Shown: piece by piece, positions 11,000 to 23,700 of the stretch
Position numbering within the stretch: the stretch's first letter is position 1
Layout: each line of letters starts with the position of its first letter
Source of the DNA: Gyromitra esculenta
Lineage: Eukaryota; Ascomycota; Pezizomycetes; Pezizales; Discinaceae
Reading direction: 5' to 3'
Length of the DNA: 64,000 nt
Assembly (NCBI GenBank): GCA_038503075.1
Contig: JBCAML010000002.1
Coordinates: 2,356,001-2,420,000, forward strand
The notes under the pieces: generated by a model
Told to the model about the DNA's origin: nothing
Databases searched by the model: none
What the model saw: the letters and a program-made list of their open reading frames with translations, nothing else
Position numbers and translations under genes: made by a program

Positions 11000-13900
11000 C
11001 ATAACTGGATTTTAAAATTGTAAAGTTGACTATCTCCACTACACGCCGGCGCCAAGAGGGGTAGTTAGCCGACTATTTTTTTGGGTTATGTTTGCCCAGT
11101 AGCGTCTTAATCATGAACCACCTATAATTAAAAGTTATAGATTTACGTCTAGGCCTTAGCTATAAGAAACAATAGTAGCAAACGTAAATTTATAGACTAA
11201 ATAGATTTTAATTTAGCTATCCAATTTAATTAAAATCACTTGTTCTCACCAACAATCAAATTTACTGAAACTCCAGAATTCAAGCTGCTTAGTTATAGAA
11301 ATTTGACCACAGAATGAATAAATTTAGTCGACGCCCTGAGTATGTACCCATCATACCAGGAGGGAACTCAAGGTATAGTTTTTGGGGGTGTATGTGATGG
11401 CTGATATCTTTTTTTTCTGCATGAACTTCAGTCACTTGTCCCTGAAATTTACTTAACCGAACAGACATTTTATTTCCTTGAGCTAGTAATTCTTTCATAT
11501 TTCCAATCAGGACGCAAACCTCAACCTTGAACCCTTAAATTGTACGCCCTGGGAAAGAAAATATATCCTCTCCAAGTCCAAACATTTATGCAAACACCAT
11601 CAATCTTGCAGCTTCATCCCGCTATAGCGCTATCAGCCCTTCATCCACCAAACAGCTACTACTTGCGGTATCCTAGTTCGTATGCCTACCGCGGCAAGCA
11701 TCTCGGACAGACAATGTGAGTGATGTTCACTTTCTCTGCTATACAGAACACCCCACAAGTATGGAGAATACTCAAACACGGTCGTGTTCGATGCCATGTA
11801 GCCCATGCTCGATCGCACGTATCCTGGAGAATGAGTGGAGAGTGTCCGCACATTGAATAGTAGTTGTTAGACCAGAAGCACATGATTACGTTCCTTCTGA
11901 TATTTACAGGAGAAAATTAGCAAGGCTTGGTGAAAAAACAAAAGACACCAGCGAGAATCGCTGATCTATGATTTGTAGGGATGACGACAATAGTTCTCTT
12001 TGTCTTATCTGCAGAAATATCCGTGAGTCATGACAGCACAAACATCATGGAGTGAGATACTACCTTTAAGGCAAACTGTCTGGAGGAGGAGAAAGAAGGG
12101 TTGATAGCTGCTTTATTATTACTAGCTAGTAGTTAGTTAGTCAGATGAGGAGCTTGAGACTAGTAGAGGTAAGGTAGAAAGGCTCAAGTGTTTACCTGAC
12201 TGGCAGTAAGGATTTTCACAGCGACTTCTCTTCCTAATGCCGGGATAATAGATGTTAGAAAGAGACAAAGCTAAGCAGTGAATACCAGTGAGTCAAAGGT
12301 TCATGGTTATTCTTATCGAGGCCTATGCTGATTACAGTCTTGATGGGGAAATGAGAAATTGATGGCGTCAGAAAATTACAAGCCGCAGAGGCTCTAGAGG
12401 GTAGCAAGTACAATGGAGGTGATTTTGTATCGACGTCGGATTGAGTATCGAAGTCGAGGTATTTTAGTGTAATATATCAACTGACGTCGTTCGGTAGAGT
12501 GGTCACATTAACGTTTAGCTCTTCCCCTCCAAGATCAATCCCTTGTTAAAATGATATTTCTTCAGAGCTGTAGATAGCCCAAACATAAGAGATAGGATTT
12601 GATTTCCGCTACGAGTGCCTGGCCACTCAGAAATGTAGCGTCAATGGAATCTTACAGAAATTTTATACAAGCACCCTTCTACTCTGTAGGATTTAAAAGA
12701 ATTTGGTCGTAATCTCTCTTCCTCCCTCCCGAGATCTCGATCCCAAAAGAATGGTCTTATTCGGCGACCAAGTTATGGTTCTCTACTAGGTTTTGCTCTA
12801 AGGGTTTGCGCCAGCCTACAACAGAACCAAGCAGATCAATGTGGTATCCACAGATATATGGGCTGTGGGAGGCTAGCAACTAGATCATTCCAGATCACTC
12901 GGTGTCCTGATTCTGCATCGCCAAGCTGGGAGAATCGGATGCTCAAGCTATAAAGTGCTGGTGATTTATATTTGGGTTTTGCTGCTCCCTTTTCTTAGGC
13001 TCGTCCCATCCCATCCCATCCCACCAGAAGTTGCTGCACATCGGAGACAGTTGAGGCTGGGCATGGGATTACACTCCTCCTAAGTATCTTATTTGGTTGT
13101 ATCCTACATTCAACAGAGACTGCTCCAAAACGCTTAATAGTGACCGGCAACGATTATATATGCTACTTTGGAACTGGTGTTTTGGGTGAGACTCTCTTTC
13201 TCATACGTATCCTCTGCCTTCTCAGATGTTTTGTTTTTTTCCTGTTTGGTAAAGGGGGACGGGTTATTTATCCATGTGTGTTGTAAGCTCCATCGCCGAA
13301 GAGAATTCGGAGATTAGGAGAATAATTTCATTAAACCTTATCGGGTTGGGACCCCTAAATCTTGGCTACATAGAAGTAAGCGATCGATTTGTTGAAGGTT
13401 ATCTGTGCCTGAATTTAAGTTCGGAGCCTCTGACCTAGGTATGATAGGTCAAGGGTATAAATTTCGAAACCCCAGGGACTGAAACACCACCCCAACTGTT
13501 GGTTGCGCTGTCCAGCTGTGAAGATATTTACGGTCACGGAAAACCACGCGGATAGATCCCTATGGGTTTTAGTTTAAAGAGGCCATCTGAAAGCTATATG
13601 TATTTATTTAACACGCAAGGGCGCTTGCCACCGTCGCCATCCAATTAAACACATTTTTTGCTGTGGTTCAGGAGGTGCCAAGTCGCTGGAATGTGCATGT
13701 AGTTAGCTATAATTGATTACATTCTTCAGAAAGTATCAAGCCCCTCATTAGAATGGCTACGAGCCCAGTGGCGCAGATTGTGTCCCATCAGTAGGGCTCC
13801 TGCAATTCGCCTAGGCTACATAACATTAAAAGATCTACTAAATGTGGAAGCATGAAGATTTTACAATATATACCACGCTCCACCACGCTTTTGATGTCAT

Positions 13901-14135
13901 TCTCACAATAACGTCGTTGATCGCTTATTGCTTCAGGCAAGCATCCATTCTTAACAAGCCACTCTTTTAATTTTAATTGTTTTTCCTTATACTACGCCGT
14001 TTCTTTTTGGCCGTGCATATCTTGTATCCGATTTTCTCAATTCCTCTTGTCGTGGAGCGACAGTCATTTTAGACTACATTCATCGCATTCATCAACTTCG
14101 CAAAAATACAAACAAACAAACAAACTCGGGCAGAA
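11000..14135. other. Gene-poor spacer upstream of the AA11 gene
   Basis: About 3.1 kb without a supported gene and many stops in all frames. It includes a short CATCC tandem repeat at about 13004-13024 and an AAAC microsatellite at about 14107-14125, just before the AA11 start. No terminal inverted repeats or transposase remnants were recognised. Confidence 0.5.
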
Positions 14136-15043
14136 ATGTTTTCAACCAGCAGGATACTATCGAGCAGGACACTTCTAAGAATTTTTACATTTTCGCTATT
14201 ATGGACGCCGTTATTCGCACACCTGGTCATGCAAGACCCAAAACCACTTGGAATCGACCACGAGGGTGGACCAGACTTCTACAATGCCCCACTAAAAAGC
14301 GATGGTAGCGACTATCCATGTAAAGGGTTCCACCTAACAGCCGGGATGGGGCTTCCTGAGAAACAGTGGAAAGCTGGAAGTACCGAAACATTCACGTATG
14401 TCCTCGCCGTCTCCCATGTTTACAACTCCATCATTATTAACAAATAATAGAATCGATATGAGAGGTGTGGCTGCACACAATGGTGGCAGTTGCCAGGTGT
14501 CGATATCGTACGACTTCGGAAAATCATTCAAAACCCTCAAGTCGTTCATAGGAAACTGTCCTCGGGGCGCGGTTGACAACCAACTTACAACAAACAACCA
14601 GACATTCGAGTTTTTGATACCCCCTGGAGCTCCTGGTGGAAGCGTCCTTTTTGCGTGGTAGGTTAAATCCTCAAGTATAGCCCTTGTATAAATATGCTCT
14701 AACATCATGCTCAAATAGGACATGGTTCACTGTAACTGGATTTCGAGATATGTACATGAACTGCGCCCACGTTGAGATTATTGACGGGGGCGATGGGTTG
14801 CCAGAGGAGTACCCAGACATGTTCATTGGCGAAATCAATCAGTGCAAGTCACAAGAGTTCTCCAACTTAGAATTCCCAAATCCTGGCCTACAGATAGAGT
14901 ACGGGGACAGCCGCTGGGTAGATGCAGGGCCCGTGGGGCAGTGTGTTGATCCACCTCAAATTCCAGAAAAGGCGATGCTGCCAGCATATAAGCCTAGGAG
15001 GAAGAGAACACGTAGATCTAGTCCCTCAGACGACGAAGTATAA
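14136..15043 (+). CDS. Secreted AA11-family lytic polysaccharide monooxygenase
   Basis: Exons 14136-14395, 14463-14657 and 14719-15043 give 259 residues. A 28-residue signal peptide ends at 'TPLFA', placing His29 as the mature N-terminal histidine, the copper-brace residue of LPMOs. The second brace histidine is His92 in 'AAHNGGSCQ', and the axial tyrosine is Tyr164 in 'MYMNC' after 'FAWTWF'. 'GSDYPCKG' and 'NCPRGA' also match AA11 features. AA11 enzymes oxidatively cleave chitin outside the cell. No carbohydrate-binding module follows; the protein ends in a basic then acidic tail (RRKRTRRSS ... DDEV). Both introns rebuild conserved sequence (TFT|GVAAH and FAW|TWF), which makes the exon model firm. 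It is convergent with ridA. Confidence 0.9.
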
Positions 15044-15616
15044 GTGGGTTTCTTGGACCGGTATTAGTGATTTTCTGGAACCAGTAGTCCGATGAAACGT
15101 GTTTGTGTGACTGGGATTTTATTACGTTATTACAGCGCTGGCGTTTATTAGGCCGTTTCTAAGTATTTCTTAACTGTAATGTAGATCATTGGTTAGTACA
15201 TCTAGTTAGCATAGACAAACGAGCGCATTACTTTGTCAAAGCGAGGCCAATAGTTCCTATGTTACCTCTCAAGTATTTAATTTCATCCATAGCGGCCTTT
15301 TAAAGATTGCTATCTTGGGATTATACATGATTTTGATGGATCGTTATCATATCCACGAAGTTACAAATCATGGGAGTGGTAGCCGAAACGGAAACAAAAT
15401 AGTGTAGGAACCTTTCTTTATAAATCTAGGATCGATATCGGCGTGAACGAACCTTAGGAGCGCAGATATTTTAACACGTTTAAAACTACTACTCCCAGTT
15501 TACAACGCGCGATGTATCGAAGCTTCAGCTCCCGCCCCAACCTACTTCCAAGTTTAGCCACGGTTACTCTGCCAGGTAAAGACAAATAAATTTCACTAAA
15601 CAAACCTCTCTTCGAG
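15044..15616. other. Convergent 3' space between AA11 gene and ridA
   Basis: A 573 bp spacer that must contain both transcription ends. No open frame or repeat of note. Confidence 0.6.
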
Positions 15617-16280
15617 TCAATTTTCTAATGCAATGCATTCAATCTCAACAGGTACACCCTTTGGCAGCTGCTTAGCAGCAACACAGCTTCTCGCCGGCTT
15701 ATTGTTACCAAAATGCTCCGCGTAAACCGCGTTCATACGGGCAAAATTAGCCATATCGTCCAGGAATACTGTAGTCTTCACGACCCTACTAAGGTCGCTG
15801 CCGGCGGCTTTTAAGACAGCCTTGATATTGTAAAAAACAGCATTCTATTTTTCCATGTGAGCCTCATGTGAGTTAAGTGGGAGTAACATCAGGCTTACAG
15901 TTTGTTCTTCAATGGTGCCTTCGATAACATTACCGTCTTTATCGGCGGGGATGTTTCCAGAGCAGAAGATCAAGCCATTGGCTTTGACGGCTTGCGACTA
16001 TACGAATTCCAATTCATTGGTTAGGGTTTAGGATAGACAACTGGGGGGGACGACAGGAGAGGGAGAATTTACGTATGGGCCAGCGGCTTTTCAATTGATC
16101 CAATGAGAAAAGGAGGAAGTCAGCAAGCGTAATAAGACAATTGACCAATTCAAAGGTATCTCACGAGGCGCGGCATCAGCAGTGAAAACCTAAAACCAGA
16201 CAACCGTCATTAACTAAACCTAGTCAACAGCATCCGCAATTGAAGCGGAGGGTACTCACAGGAGTGATAGTAGAAGACAT
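15617..16280 (-). CDS. RidA/YjgF/UK114 family reactive imine deaminase
   Basis: Five exons, 16280-16260, 16189-16165, 16086-16073, 15997-15899 and 15844-15617, give 128 residues, the usual family length. Family blocks are 'PAGPYSQAVKANG', 'FCSGNIPADKDG', 'EGTIEEQT', the Arg-containing 'LSRVVKTTVFLDDM' and 'PARSCVAAKQLPKG' near the C-terminus (the PxRS substrate-binding arginine). RidA hydrolyses reactive enamine/imine intermediates made by PLP enzymes. Exon 1 encodes seven residues, exon 2 is 25 nt and exon 3 only 14 nt; all joins keep frame and rebuild conserved sequence. No clear mitochondrial presequence is visible, so it may be cytosolic. Confidence 0.9.
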
Positions 16281-16971
16281 TTTGCGGTAATTATGAAGGA
16301 CTGTTCTACGAGGAGGCAAAAGACGGGTGAATAAAGGTAGGCGAGAAAGAGTTGGGGGCATTTGGTGGGGAAGAGGGGTAGGTTACAGTTCGAAATGGTG
16401 GGGGGCCAGATTCGGCTAGTTCCGTACTAACCTTTGCTTGATGTATCCTTTACCTGTTGTATCATCGGTCTTACGGTCCCTAATCTATTAAGTCTATGTC
16501 TTATCCTATACATTCACACATACATGTATCAGTAGTTTGTCCTGTGACTTAAGGCCTCTGATATGGTCATTGTATAGTTTTGTTATGATGTCAGCTCCGT
16601 CACTTAAACTCACTCGCTATTATGCCAAGACATAGATTTGTTGAAATGAGGCAACATACCCTGGGGTTCATGGTGGTATCGATGTAAACTTTGAATTTAA
16701 ATAGAGATCTACACCTCTACACGTACCCACCCATGTCTCTCCCTTTTGTGGAACCCTCTATTCCAGAGCCTATAGCCACTCTTTTTCCACCAATATCCTC
16801 CCAGCCCATAACGATTTTGGGTTATTGCTCAAAAAATAGTAATAGTAATAGTACACATAATACGCGTATAAGTGGCCAATGCCAACCAAGACCAAATCAA
16901 ACCAAGCCAGCAGCCAGAGGGAATTCCATCGACTCGTACTTTAAATTCCAGTCACTATTAACAAACAACCT
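16281..16971. other. Spacer between ridA promoter and Y14 3' end
   Basis: It holds the ridA promoter and a TACATGTA octamer at 16521-16528, about 240 bp upstream of the ridA ATG. No gene seen. Confidence 0.55.
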
Positions 16972-17726
16972 CTATGCGATCCGATCCTCCAAGTTTCTCG
17001 AAGCCGCTGATTCCTCCACATCATCCTTTACTGCACCAGGTGATCTACTTCTCGGTCTTGGTGCTCGAGCTCCAGACCTTCCCCTGTCTCCATCACCGCC
17101 ACCACCCCGTCGGCTAAACCCTCCTCCAGCTCCTCCACCACGGTTAGAACCGTTGTTATGGCCAGGGGGTGGGCGAACGAAGGCGAATTCGGCGTAGATA
17201 GTCTGGTCGAGAAGCTTGGTATTATTTGTTTGGGTAATTGCCTCGCTAGCTTCAGCGAGTGTCGAGTATTCTATTAGCGCATAGCCCTATATGCAGAGAA
17301 AAAAACCATGATTAGCAGCTATAACGTGAATGCAGTATTACGTGGTGCCTGAATTCAGCCTGGAGAGCTCGAACGGCTCAGTGGTCCAAGTTCTCCTATT
17401 CTGAGAGATAGGCGAACTGGGGCAAGTAGGAATCCCCACAAAACGCTCTAGAGATAGACTCGTACCTTCACGTAACCTGTTCGTCGGTCAAGATTCAAGT
17501 GCAAATTCTGAATATCTCCGTACTCTCCAAACCGCTCCTGCAGATCCTCCTCGCTAGCCTCTTCATGCACATTCGTCACAAGCACGATCCAACCTTCGAT
17601 AGACCTTACAGCAAAAGCACCATCGCCAGTTTTCGGGGCGGAGCCGGACTTTGACGTGCCAGATTCCTCAAGCTGCTCTTCAGCAGGAGGCACATCATCA
17701 ATTTCCATCTCAGCGGGATCGGCCAT
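16972..17726 (-). CDS. RBM8A: RNA-binding protein 8A (Y14), exon junction complex core
   Basis: Exons 17726-17466 and 17286-16972 give 191 residues. An acidic N-terminus (AEMEIDD) is followed by a single RRM at about 60-130, with RNP2 'WIVLVTNV' and RNP1 'GYVKGYALIEY' rebuilt exactly across the intron. The '[17 protein letters not shown]' helix is typical of Y14. The C-terminus is Gly/Arg- and Ser/Arg-rich ([16 protein letters not shown]). Y14 binds Mago nashi and marks spliced mRNAs in the exon junction complex, which fits an intron-rich genome; Mago is not in this window. The start at 17726 gives the usual short acidic head; an in-frame upstream ATG at 17867 would add an atypical extension. 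It is divergent from SWT1. Confidence 0.9.
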
Positions 17727-18473
17727 TGTGAAGGATCTTAGGGGTGGTGGGAGAGAGAATTCGAGGGCAGACGAAGACAATTTTGGAAAGGCCTGAGCTT
17801 GAGAGGTGTTGTTGGTGATGAAATGAGCGTGGCAGTCAAGAAGACTCAGGTCTTGGCTTTGAAGCATGTCTCAGAGGGAAACAAGCCGATTGTTCTAGAA
17901 AGCAAAATAAAGTTGAGGCATTACCCGGCTGTCACCATCACAACACGATTACCCGGCTACCTTATGACAATTCTTCACGGGATGCTTCAATACACACGAA
18001 CAAGTTACGTGACAGATCATCCTCTATCACTCGCGGTGTTGCTTACTTTTTAGCTTCCTCCACTCGAATAGTTTGTCTAGGTGTATGACGACAACCACGT
18101 GATCGCGAGACTTCGTTGTTGTTCAACCCCACTCGCTTTGGTTGTTATCTCTAGCGGATAACATTTCCTCATCTAGATCTTACCAGCCTGTACTTCATTC
18201 TTCTAAGTCTCTAGGCTCTACTGTATTCCGTATTTCGAGAAAACGCTCAAGCTCTCTTCCCAGCACCTCTCGCTCAATCTCCATCCATAGCCCCATCAAA
18301 TCTCTCACATCCTCCAGCACCAGGATTTCTTAATTTAATTGCACTTTTCCCCCTTGATTTCACAATACCACTTACCATTTAACGCGGTATTTCCTCTTTA
18401 ATTTCCTTTTCCACCTCAAAATACACCATAAAGATCAGTTTCCAAATTCTAAGTTACTAGGATAAGGGCTTAA
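17727..18473. promoter_or_regulatory. Divergent promoter region of Y14 and SWT1
   Basis: A 747 bp interval between two head-to-head starts, pyrimidine-rich near the SWT1 side (18330-18420). No specific box can be assigned; the promoter role is inferred from gene orientation. Confidence 0.5.
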
Positions 18474-20727
18474 ATGCTCCAGAGTAGCAGCACAGAGAGG
18501 AACAATGCTCTGGCCACCAGGCTCTGGTGGGAGTCAGATCTGAACACTACTGCAGAACCCATCCTAAAGTTGCCGGAATCTAGAGGTGGCTTGGCTTCCT
18601 CCAGGTGGGCGCCAGCGAGCGGCGATAGGGAAAACGTGGTACCTATCGAGCATCATGATCGTATTAACACTCAGGCAATGGGTAGCGATTTTGGCTTACA
18701 AATGGGCCATGAATTCTCTTTCAATTCCGGAAATAAAAGCATCTCTACTAGCACCAATGCTACTCATCCTGAAGGGTTTAGTCCTTCGATGGGAGGGATG
18801 CACAATGGCTTCAACACTTCGGCAACTCAGTTTACCTATGGGAATTTTGAAAATGTTTCCCGGCAACTCCATTCCGTTGCCTATGACCAACTCCTTGATG
18901 CCTCATATAGCTTTAGTTCTAAAGTTGAAATGGATGATGATGGCGATGTTGTTATGATGGATCTGAGTGATCCTAATACCATTATGTTAATCGATATGGT
19001 GGCCCGAGCTGAACGTGAGGTGGGCACAATAGGTGATCATGTCGATGTAAGTTCAACCCTATAGTAATAGTCTTAAACGTACACGTAACACGTAGCATTT
19101 CGGATTTCTGTGGGGCCTTTGGAGGTAGGCTGCTAACAAGCGTAGCTGAAACCAGTGTTTCGACCTATGATCTCTAGCTCCCGCATTAGCAATCCGTCCT
19201 GTGTTTTTGTCATCGATACGAACTTTATTCTTTCGCATCTTCAATTGGTGAACAATCTCGCACTGTCGCACCCGCGCTGGAGGAACGTCGTTGTTATGCC
19301 ATGGGCCACAATCCAGGAGCTTGATGGTCTCAAAAAGTCGACTAAGCAAAACGAAGGCGCCGAAGTCGCCAAATTAGCCCGAAGTGCTATTAACTGGGCA
19401 TATAGATCGTTTGAGAGGCGCGACCCTGGCGTTTGGGCTCAGATTAAGCAGGAGAAGTGTGACAGTGATGCTACCTATGGAGACGCTGCCATCCTTGATT
19501 GTTGTGTGTAGGTATCTAGTTTGTTTTTCGAATAAACTTGGTTCTTACTAATATGACCATGAGCCTATAGTTATTTCCAAACGCAAGACCGCCCCACAGT
19601 TCTTTTGTCACATGACAAAAACCTTTGCCTCCAGGCAATGAGTTACAGTATGAGTCTCTTTTTGCCACATACACATTCAAAAGCGTATGGTGCTGATCAC
19701 TGTCGCAGACATCAGCATTGTGGCAGCTGAAGGTGCTACAAAAACTGCTGAGGACATACTTTCTCGGTTTATCCCAAATCCCACAAACCCTCAGATTATG
19801 CCAGTATCAAATAGGCCACCGGCTTCTTCCCCTCCAATCAAGCGCGTAAACCCAACCTATAGCCCAGGATCTCATACACTACTCCCTCACATACAGAACT
19901 CGGCCCACACCTCAACGTCCTTCGCTACATATAGGGCAGCCCCTACGTATTCACCAGCGCCCAGCTATACACCACCAACTTCCCGGTCTGCAAATCCTGC
20001 ACAGCAAGAAGTCCAAACTCCTTTCTATCAAAGCCCTAGTACCAATATACTTCATTTTCAATATGGGACTAAGATGACAAGGAAGGCTTCACCGAATCCT
20101 TCGAGTGGCCTCCGTGATTCTATCTACGCCCCTGGAAATAATTCATCAGTACCTAACTCCCGTAAGTATACTATCCCAAGCCTCAAGTCTCCTTTTGGGC
20201 GGTCTAAACCACCCTTTCCACGTAATACCACTGCACAAGACTTGCCCAGCAAAAGCAGTGTGGATATAAAATTAGGCCTCAAGGGTCTTCTCCAGAAGAT
20301 TTCCAGTGAACTGGTCATCAATATCGTCCCATTATTGAAGAAATGCGCCCTTGAGAAATTAGGGAGCATGGATACTCTTCAGCATCTCAATATTTCCCCG
20401 GAGAGGCAGGTACATAGCATTCTCGATATGGAAAGATTCTTCCACACTCACTGGATGACTGTATTCACGGAAATATTCCCAGATAACCTGCAACACGTAT
20501 TTTATAATGCAGATCTAAATCAACGTTACACCAAATGGATCTATTGGACTGAATTCAGTGGGTCGAGTGCGACTAGGCCCTTGATGCGGGAAATTAGAAA
20601 GTGGATCGAGGAGCTAGACTTGGTCTGGAAGAGATTGATTTATACTGAGAGGGAGGCGATGGTGAACATGAGTTTGGTTGATGAGTGGAGAGTTGCGTTA
20701 GCAAGAGTGGGACTATCAGACGATTAA
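18474..20727 (+). CDS. SWT1: Swt1-like PIN-domain endoribonuclease
   Basis: Exons 18474-19046, 19146-19507, 19571-19647 and 19709-20727 give 676 residues. The N-terminal 190 residues are low complexity. A PIN domain follows, with the acidic residues of the fold: Asp215 in 'VFVIDTNFILSHL', Glu in 'PWATIQELDGLK', Asp in 'YGDAAILDCC' and Asp in 'LLSHDKNLC'. After a Pro/Ser-rich linker the C-terminal about 180 residues form a helical region (LLQKISSELVINIVPLL ... WRVALARVGL). Swt1 is a nuclear-pore-associated endonuclease in mRNP quality control. All three introns fall in or around the PIN domain and rebuild the family sequence. The start codon is the least certain part. Confidence 0.86.
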
Positions 20728-23700
20728 GCTATAGCACTTTTATTTCCTATATTTTTCCCATCTACCAGTATACCGATTTTGCTTGTCCATTTTCCTTCTT
20801 TTATTTTCTGTTTGGTGGCGTATCAGGCTCTCTCCAGTGCACCCTCACACTTTTGTTTATAGGTTCAAGAGTCTCCCCTTTTTTTACACCTTCTTTCCTC
20901 TCTAGTCCCCTTCGAGTAAACACCTAACCCTGTATTCTGGAGGTCCGCGGCCTTTCGTATCTCGGTGACGTCATATATCTCTTCAGGACTGATAGCGAGT
21001 TTTATTTTTTGTTTTATTTGTTGATCTAAGGTCTTTCAACTGTCGTTTAGACAACAAGCTTGTAGTCTACTTGTCTTCTCTTCAAAAAAAAAGGGAACCA
21101 CTTTTTAGGGAAAGCGTGTTGGCTGAGGATGAAACGGGTTTCTCCTACATAAGTAGATATGTCGCTTTCGCTCCAGTGGTAGTACATGGAATAAGGTTTT
21201 CATTCACTAAATCCTCCCATTAAAACAAAGTTCTTAAAGTTCTCATTTTTAGGCTTGTTAGTAGCAAGATCCCCTAGGCCTGCAAACTCTAGGGCACAGT
21301 ACAGCACAGCTACTCACGCACTCTTCAAACATATATTTGTCTACTCGAGATGGCATTTCTGGCTACCGGCAGGCGACGGGAGAGGGTATCATAAGCAATC
21401 ACTCGCCTATATCATGTCAGCATCCCTTAAAGATATATATCTGCCTATATAAATAGTTCATACGGTCTAGGATTACATGTTAACTCGTTTTAAATAGATA
21501 CCTTATTAATATCGCAAAAGAACCACGCATTAGGCATGGGATCGATTGGACATCGCATCCGTTGACTAAGTCGTGGGACTTGTTTTGCATTTCTCCGTCG
21601 TAGAGTTTCAATTGAATTCCATGTGATTCTCATGTGCGATATGACATATCTCAAAGGTATACAGTGGCTATGACTTTATCTATGCCGCAGCCGCGCTTAA
21701 TGACAAAGTAAACGCGCGCATAGGACTGATTGGCACTGGGGCTACCGACGGAAAAGGGCTGAGGTCAGCCCGGTTGGAAATCAGGCCTCTAACATTGGTT
21801 TCCAGAGTAGGAGAGGTTTAAGATCGGACTTGAATTCATGAAAGCTGGTTCGCCACTACCCATTCGTTTTTCCAGTACCACATTCTCATGTCTTTAGGGT
21901 GGTGTATGCAAACGACGCTTGTAATATTTGTATCCACAAAAGCGTTGCTCGCGTCTTGGAGCACCGAGGAATGTTATCAATCATTGGCCCGCGACGCAAT
22001 CGAGCTGCAGGTACGGTGTAACGTTAGTCCTCAATCTAATAAATCAACCTAATCTTATGTACTCTAAGCTTTCGTAGGTGCAGAATCGGTACATATCGCC
22101 ACTAACTGTTCCGGGATTTCGGCATCTCTTTCAGGTTCGGAGATGCCAACAACGAAAGGTTAGTAAGGTACATAGGTATGTGTACTCTATCTGAGTATTC
22201 TACTGCCGACGTACCAACGCGCATTAAGGTCACGATGAAATCTTCATACCTCTAAAAACGGCCTAATAGAAAAGCCAGATCCCTGTAATTGCCCAATCGG
22301 TAAGCCATCCGCTGTCAAAAATACCCCCAAAAATCAGTACCTGACTGCGCCTCGTCTAGACCGACCCGGAGATGAAGGGGAACGGTTCCTGTGTGGAGAC
22401 CAATAGACGAAAAATTCACGCGGAGAAAGAAAAACTATGGCTTCAAAGGGAAGTTGGAAATTTCCATGATGATAAATATTCTAAGCTCGGCCCGAGTACT
22501 TAGTAAACTAGGGGCTTGTGATATGTAGAGTAGGTAAAAAAAACCCCCCTTTAATCTGACAGGCAATATTCCAATTTTGTCCGGGGGTTTTTCCACATCT
22601 TGAACACGTGTTTCATCTCTTCCGCAACAGGCTTCACGTTAGAATTTGTTTCCCGAATAGTGTAGATAGAGTGTTTGTGTTTAAAACTTAGATGTATTTA
22701 CTTCATTCTTCTAAGATAATCCCTATAGGATTTCCACGTGGCTGGTTGTCAAGCGAGTTGGAGTTTTGCTAGTCAGTCACGTGTGATTAAGCGTATGATC
22801 ATCCTTCAGGGCCGCGGATAGATCCTTAATCTAGAAGGCTAGCGAGATGGTTGGAGGATTCCAAACCAGGTTCGCTTTGCTTCATGAGGCTAAACGTAAG
22901 TATATTCATTGAATATCACTCGCTTTGCTAGAAAGCGTGCATAGATACTTATGAAAATCCGATTTCCTAGTCGCTGGCAGGCTCAAAACCTCAGGTCGTT
23001 GCCGTGTCGTGCTTTGCTACACCCCACTATCGAGGCAACAGAGCCGTTGATCATTTGCATTAAGAGGCTATTAGTGGAATGTTTTCTTCCGACAACCACG
23101 TAACGTTGACATAAGAGTATGGGAATACGGTCTGCAATGCCCATCCAAGGCATATACTTAGCTATGCCAGGCTTTAAACGAGGAGATACCTGTACGCCGG
23201 TACATGGCACATATTCTCTCACATTCCTGCAATGTGATGTTTCCCGCAAGCGAGAAAAGTATGTACCGGGCACACGAAAGAAGAACCGATATTGAATTTG
23301 CGGAGGGGTGCTCCAGCTGCGTGAGCAGCTGCCAGATTCTCTGCTCTACGTGGCAAAGAGCCTCTCGCGAGGAAACAAACTTTGAAGCTCTATGCCAGAT
23401 GATGTGAGTGGCAATTAATTCCCTGAACAAACCCATCTGTCGGGAGGTTGATGCCTGACAGTCTTCTTCTGACCAGTTGAGCAATGTGGCTAAGTGGCCG
23501 TCACCAAAAACAGGTATACATGTACTTACACGGGTTCTGTCAAAAAGATACAGGAATGGGTTCCAACGCCAGTAAGCAGCACCTTCGAGCTCTCGCCCCT
23601 TCCTGCTTCACCCGAAAGTATGTATTAAAGTAGGGTACCTATTCGGAGGTTAACGAACGGCGCTCGTTATTCGGCTCCGAAGCCTACTGCCACACATGGA

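Noticed and set aside
22983..23484. Overlapping minus-strand frames of 96 and 108 codons, possibly a gene or a decayed transposon
   Set aside because: No motif, no transposase or reverse transcriptase signature, and two frames compete; nothing supports either.
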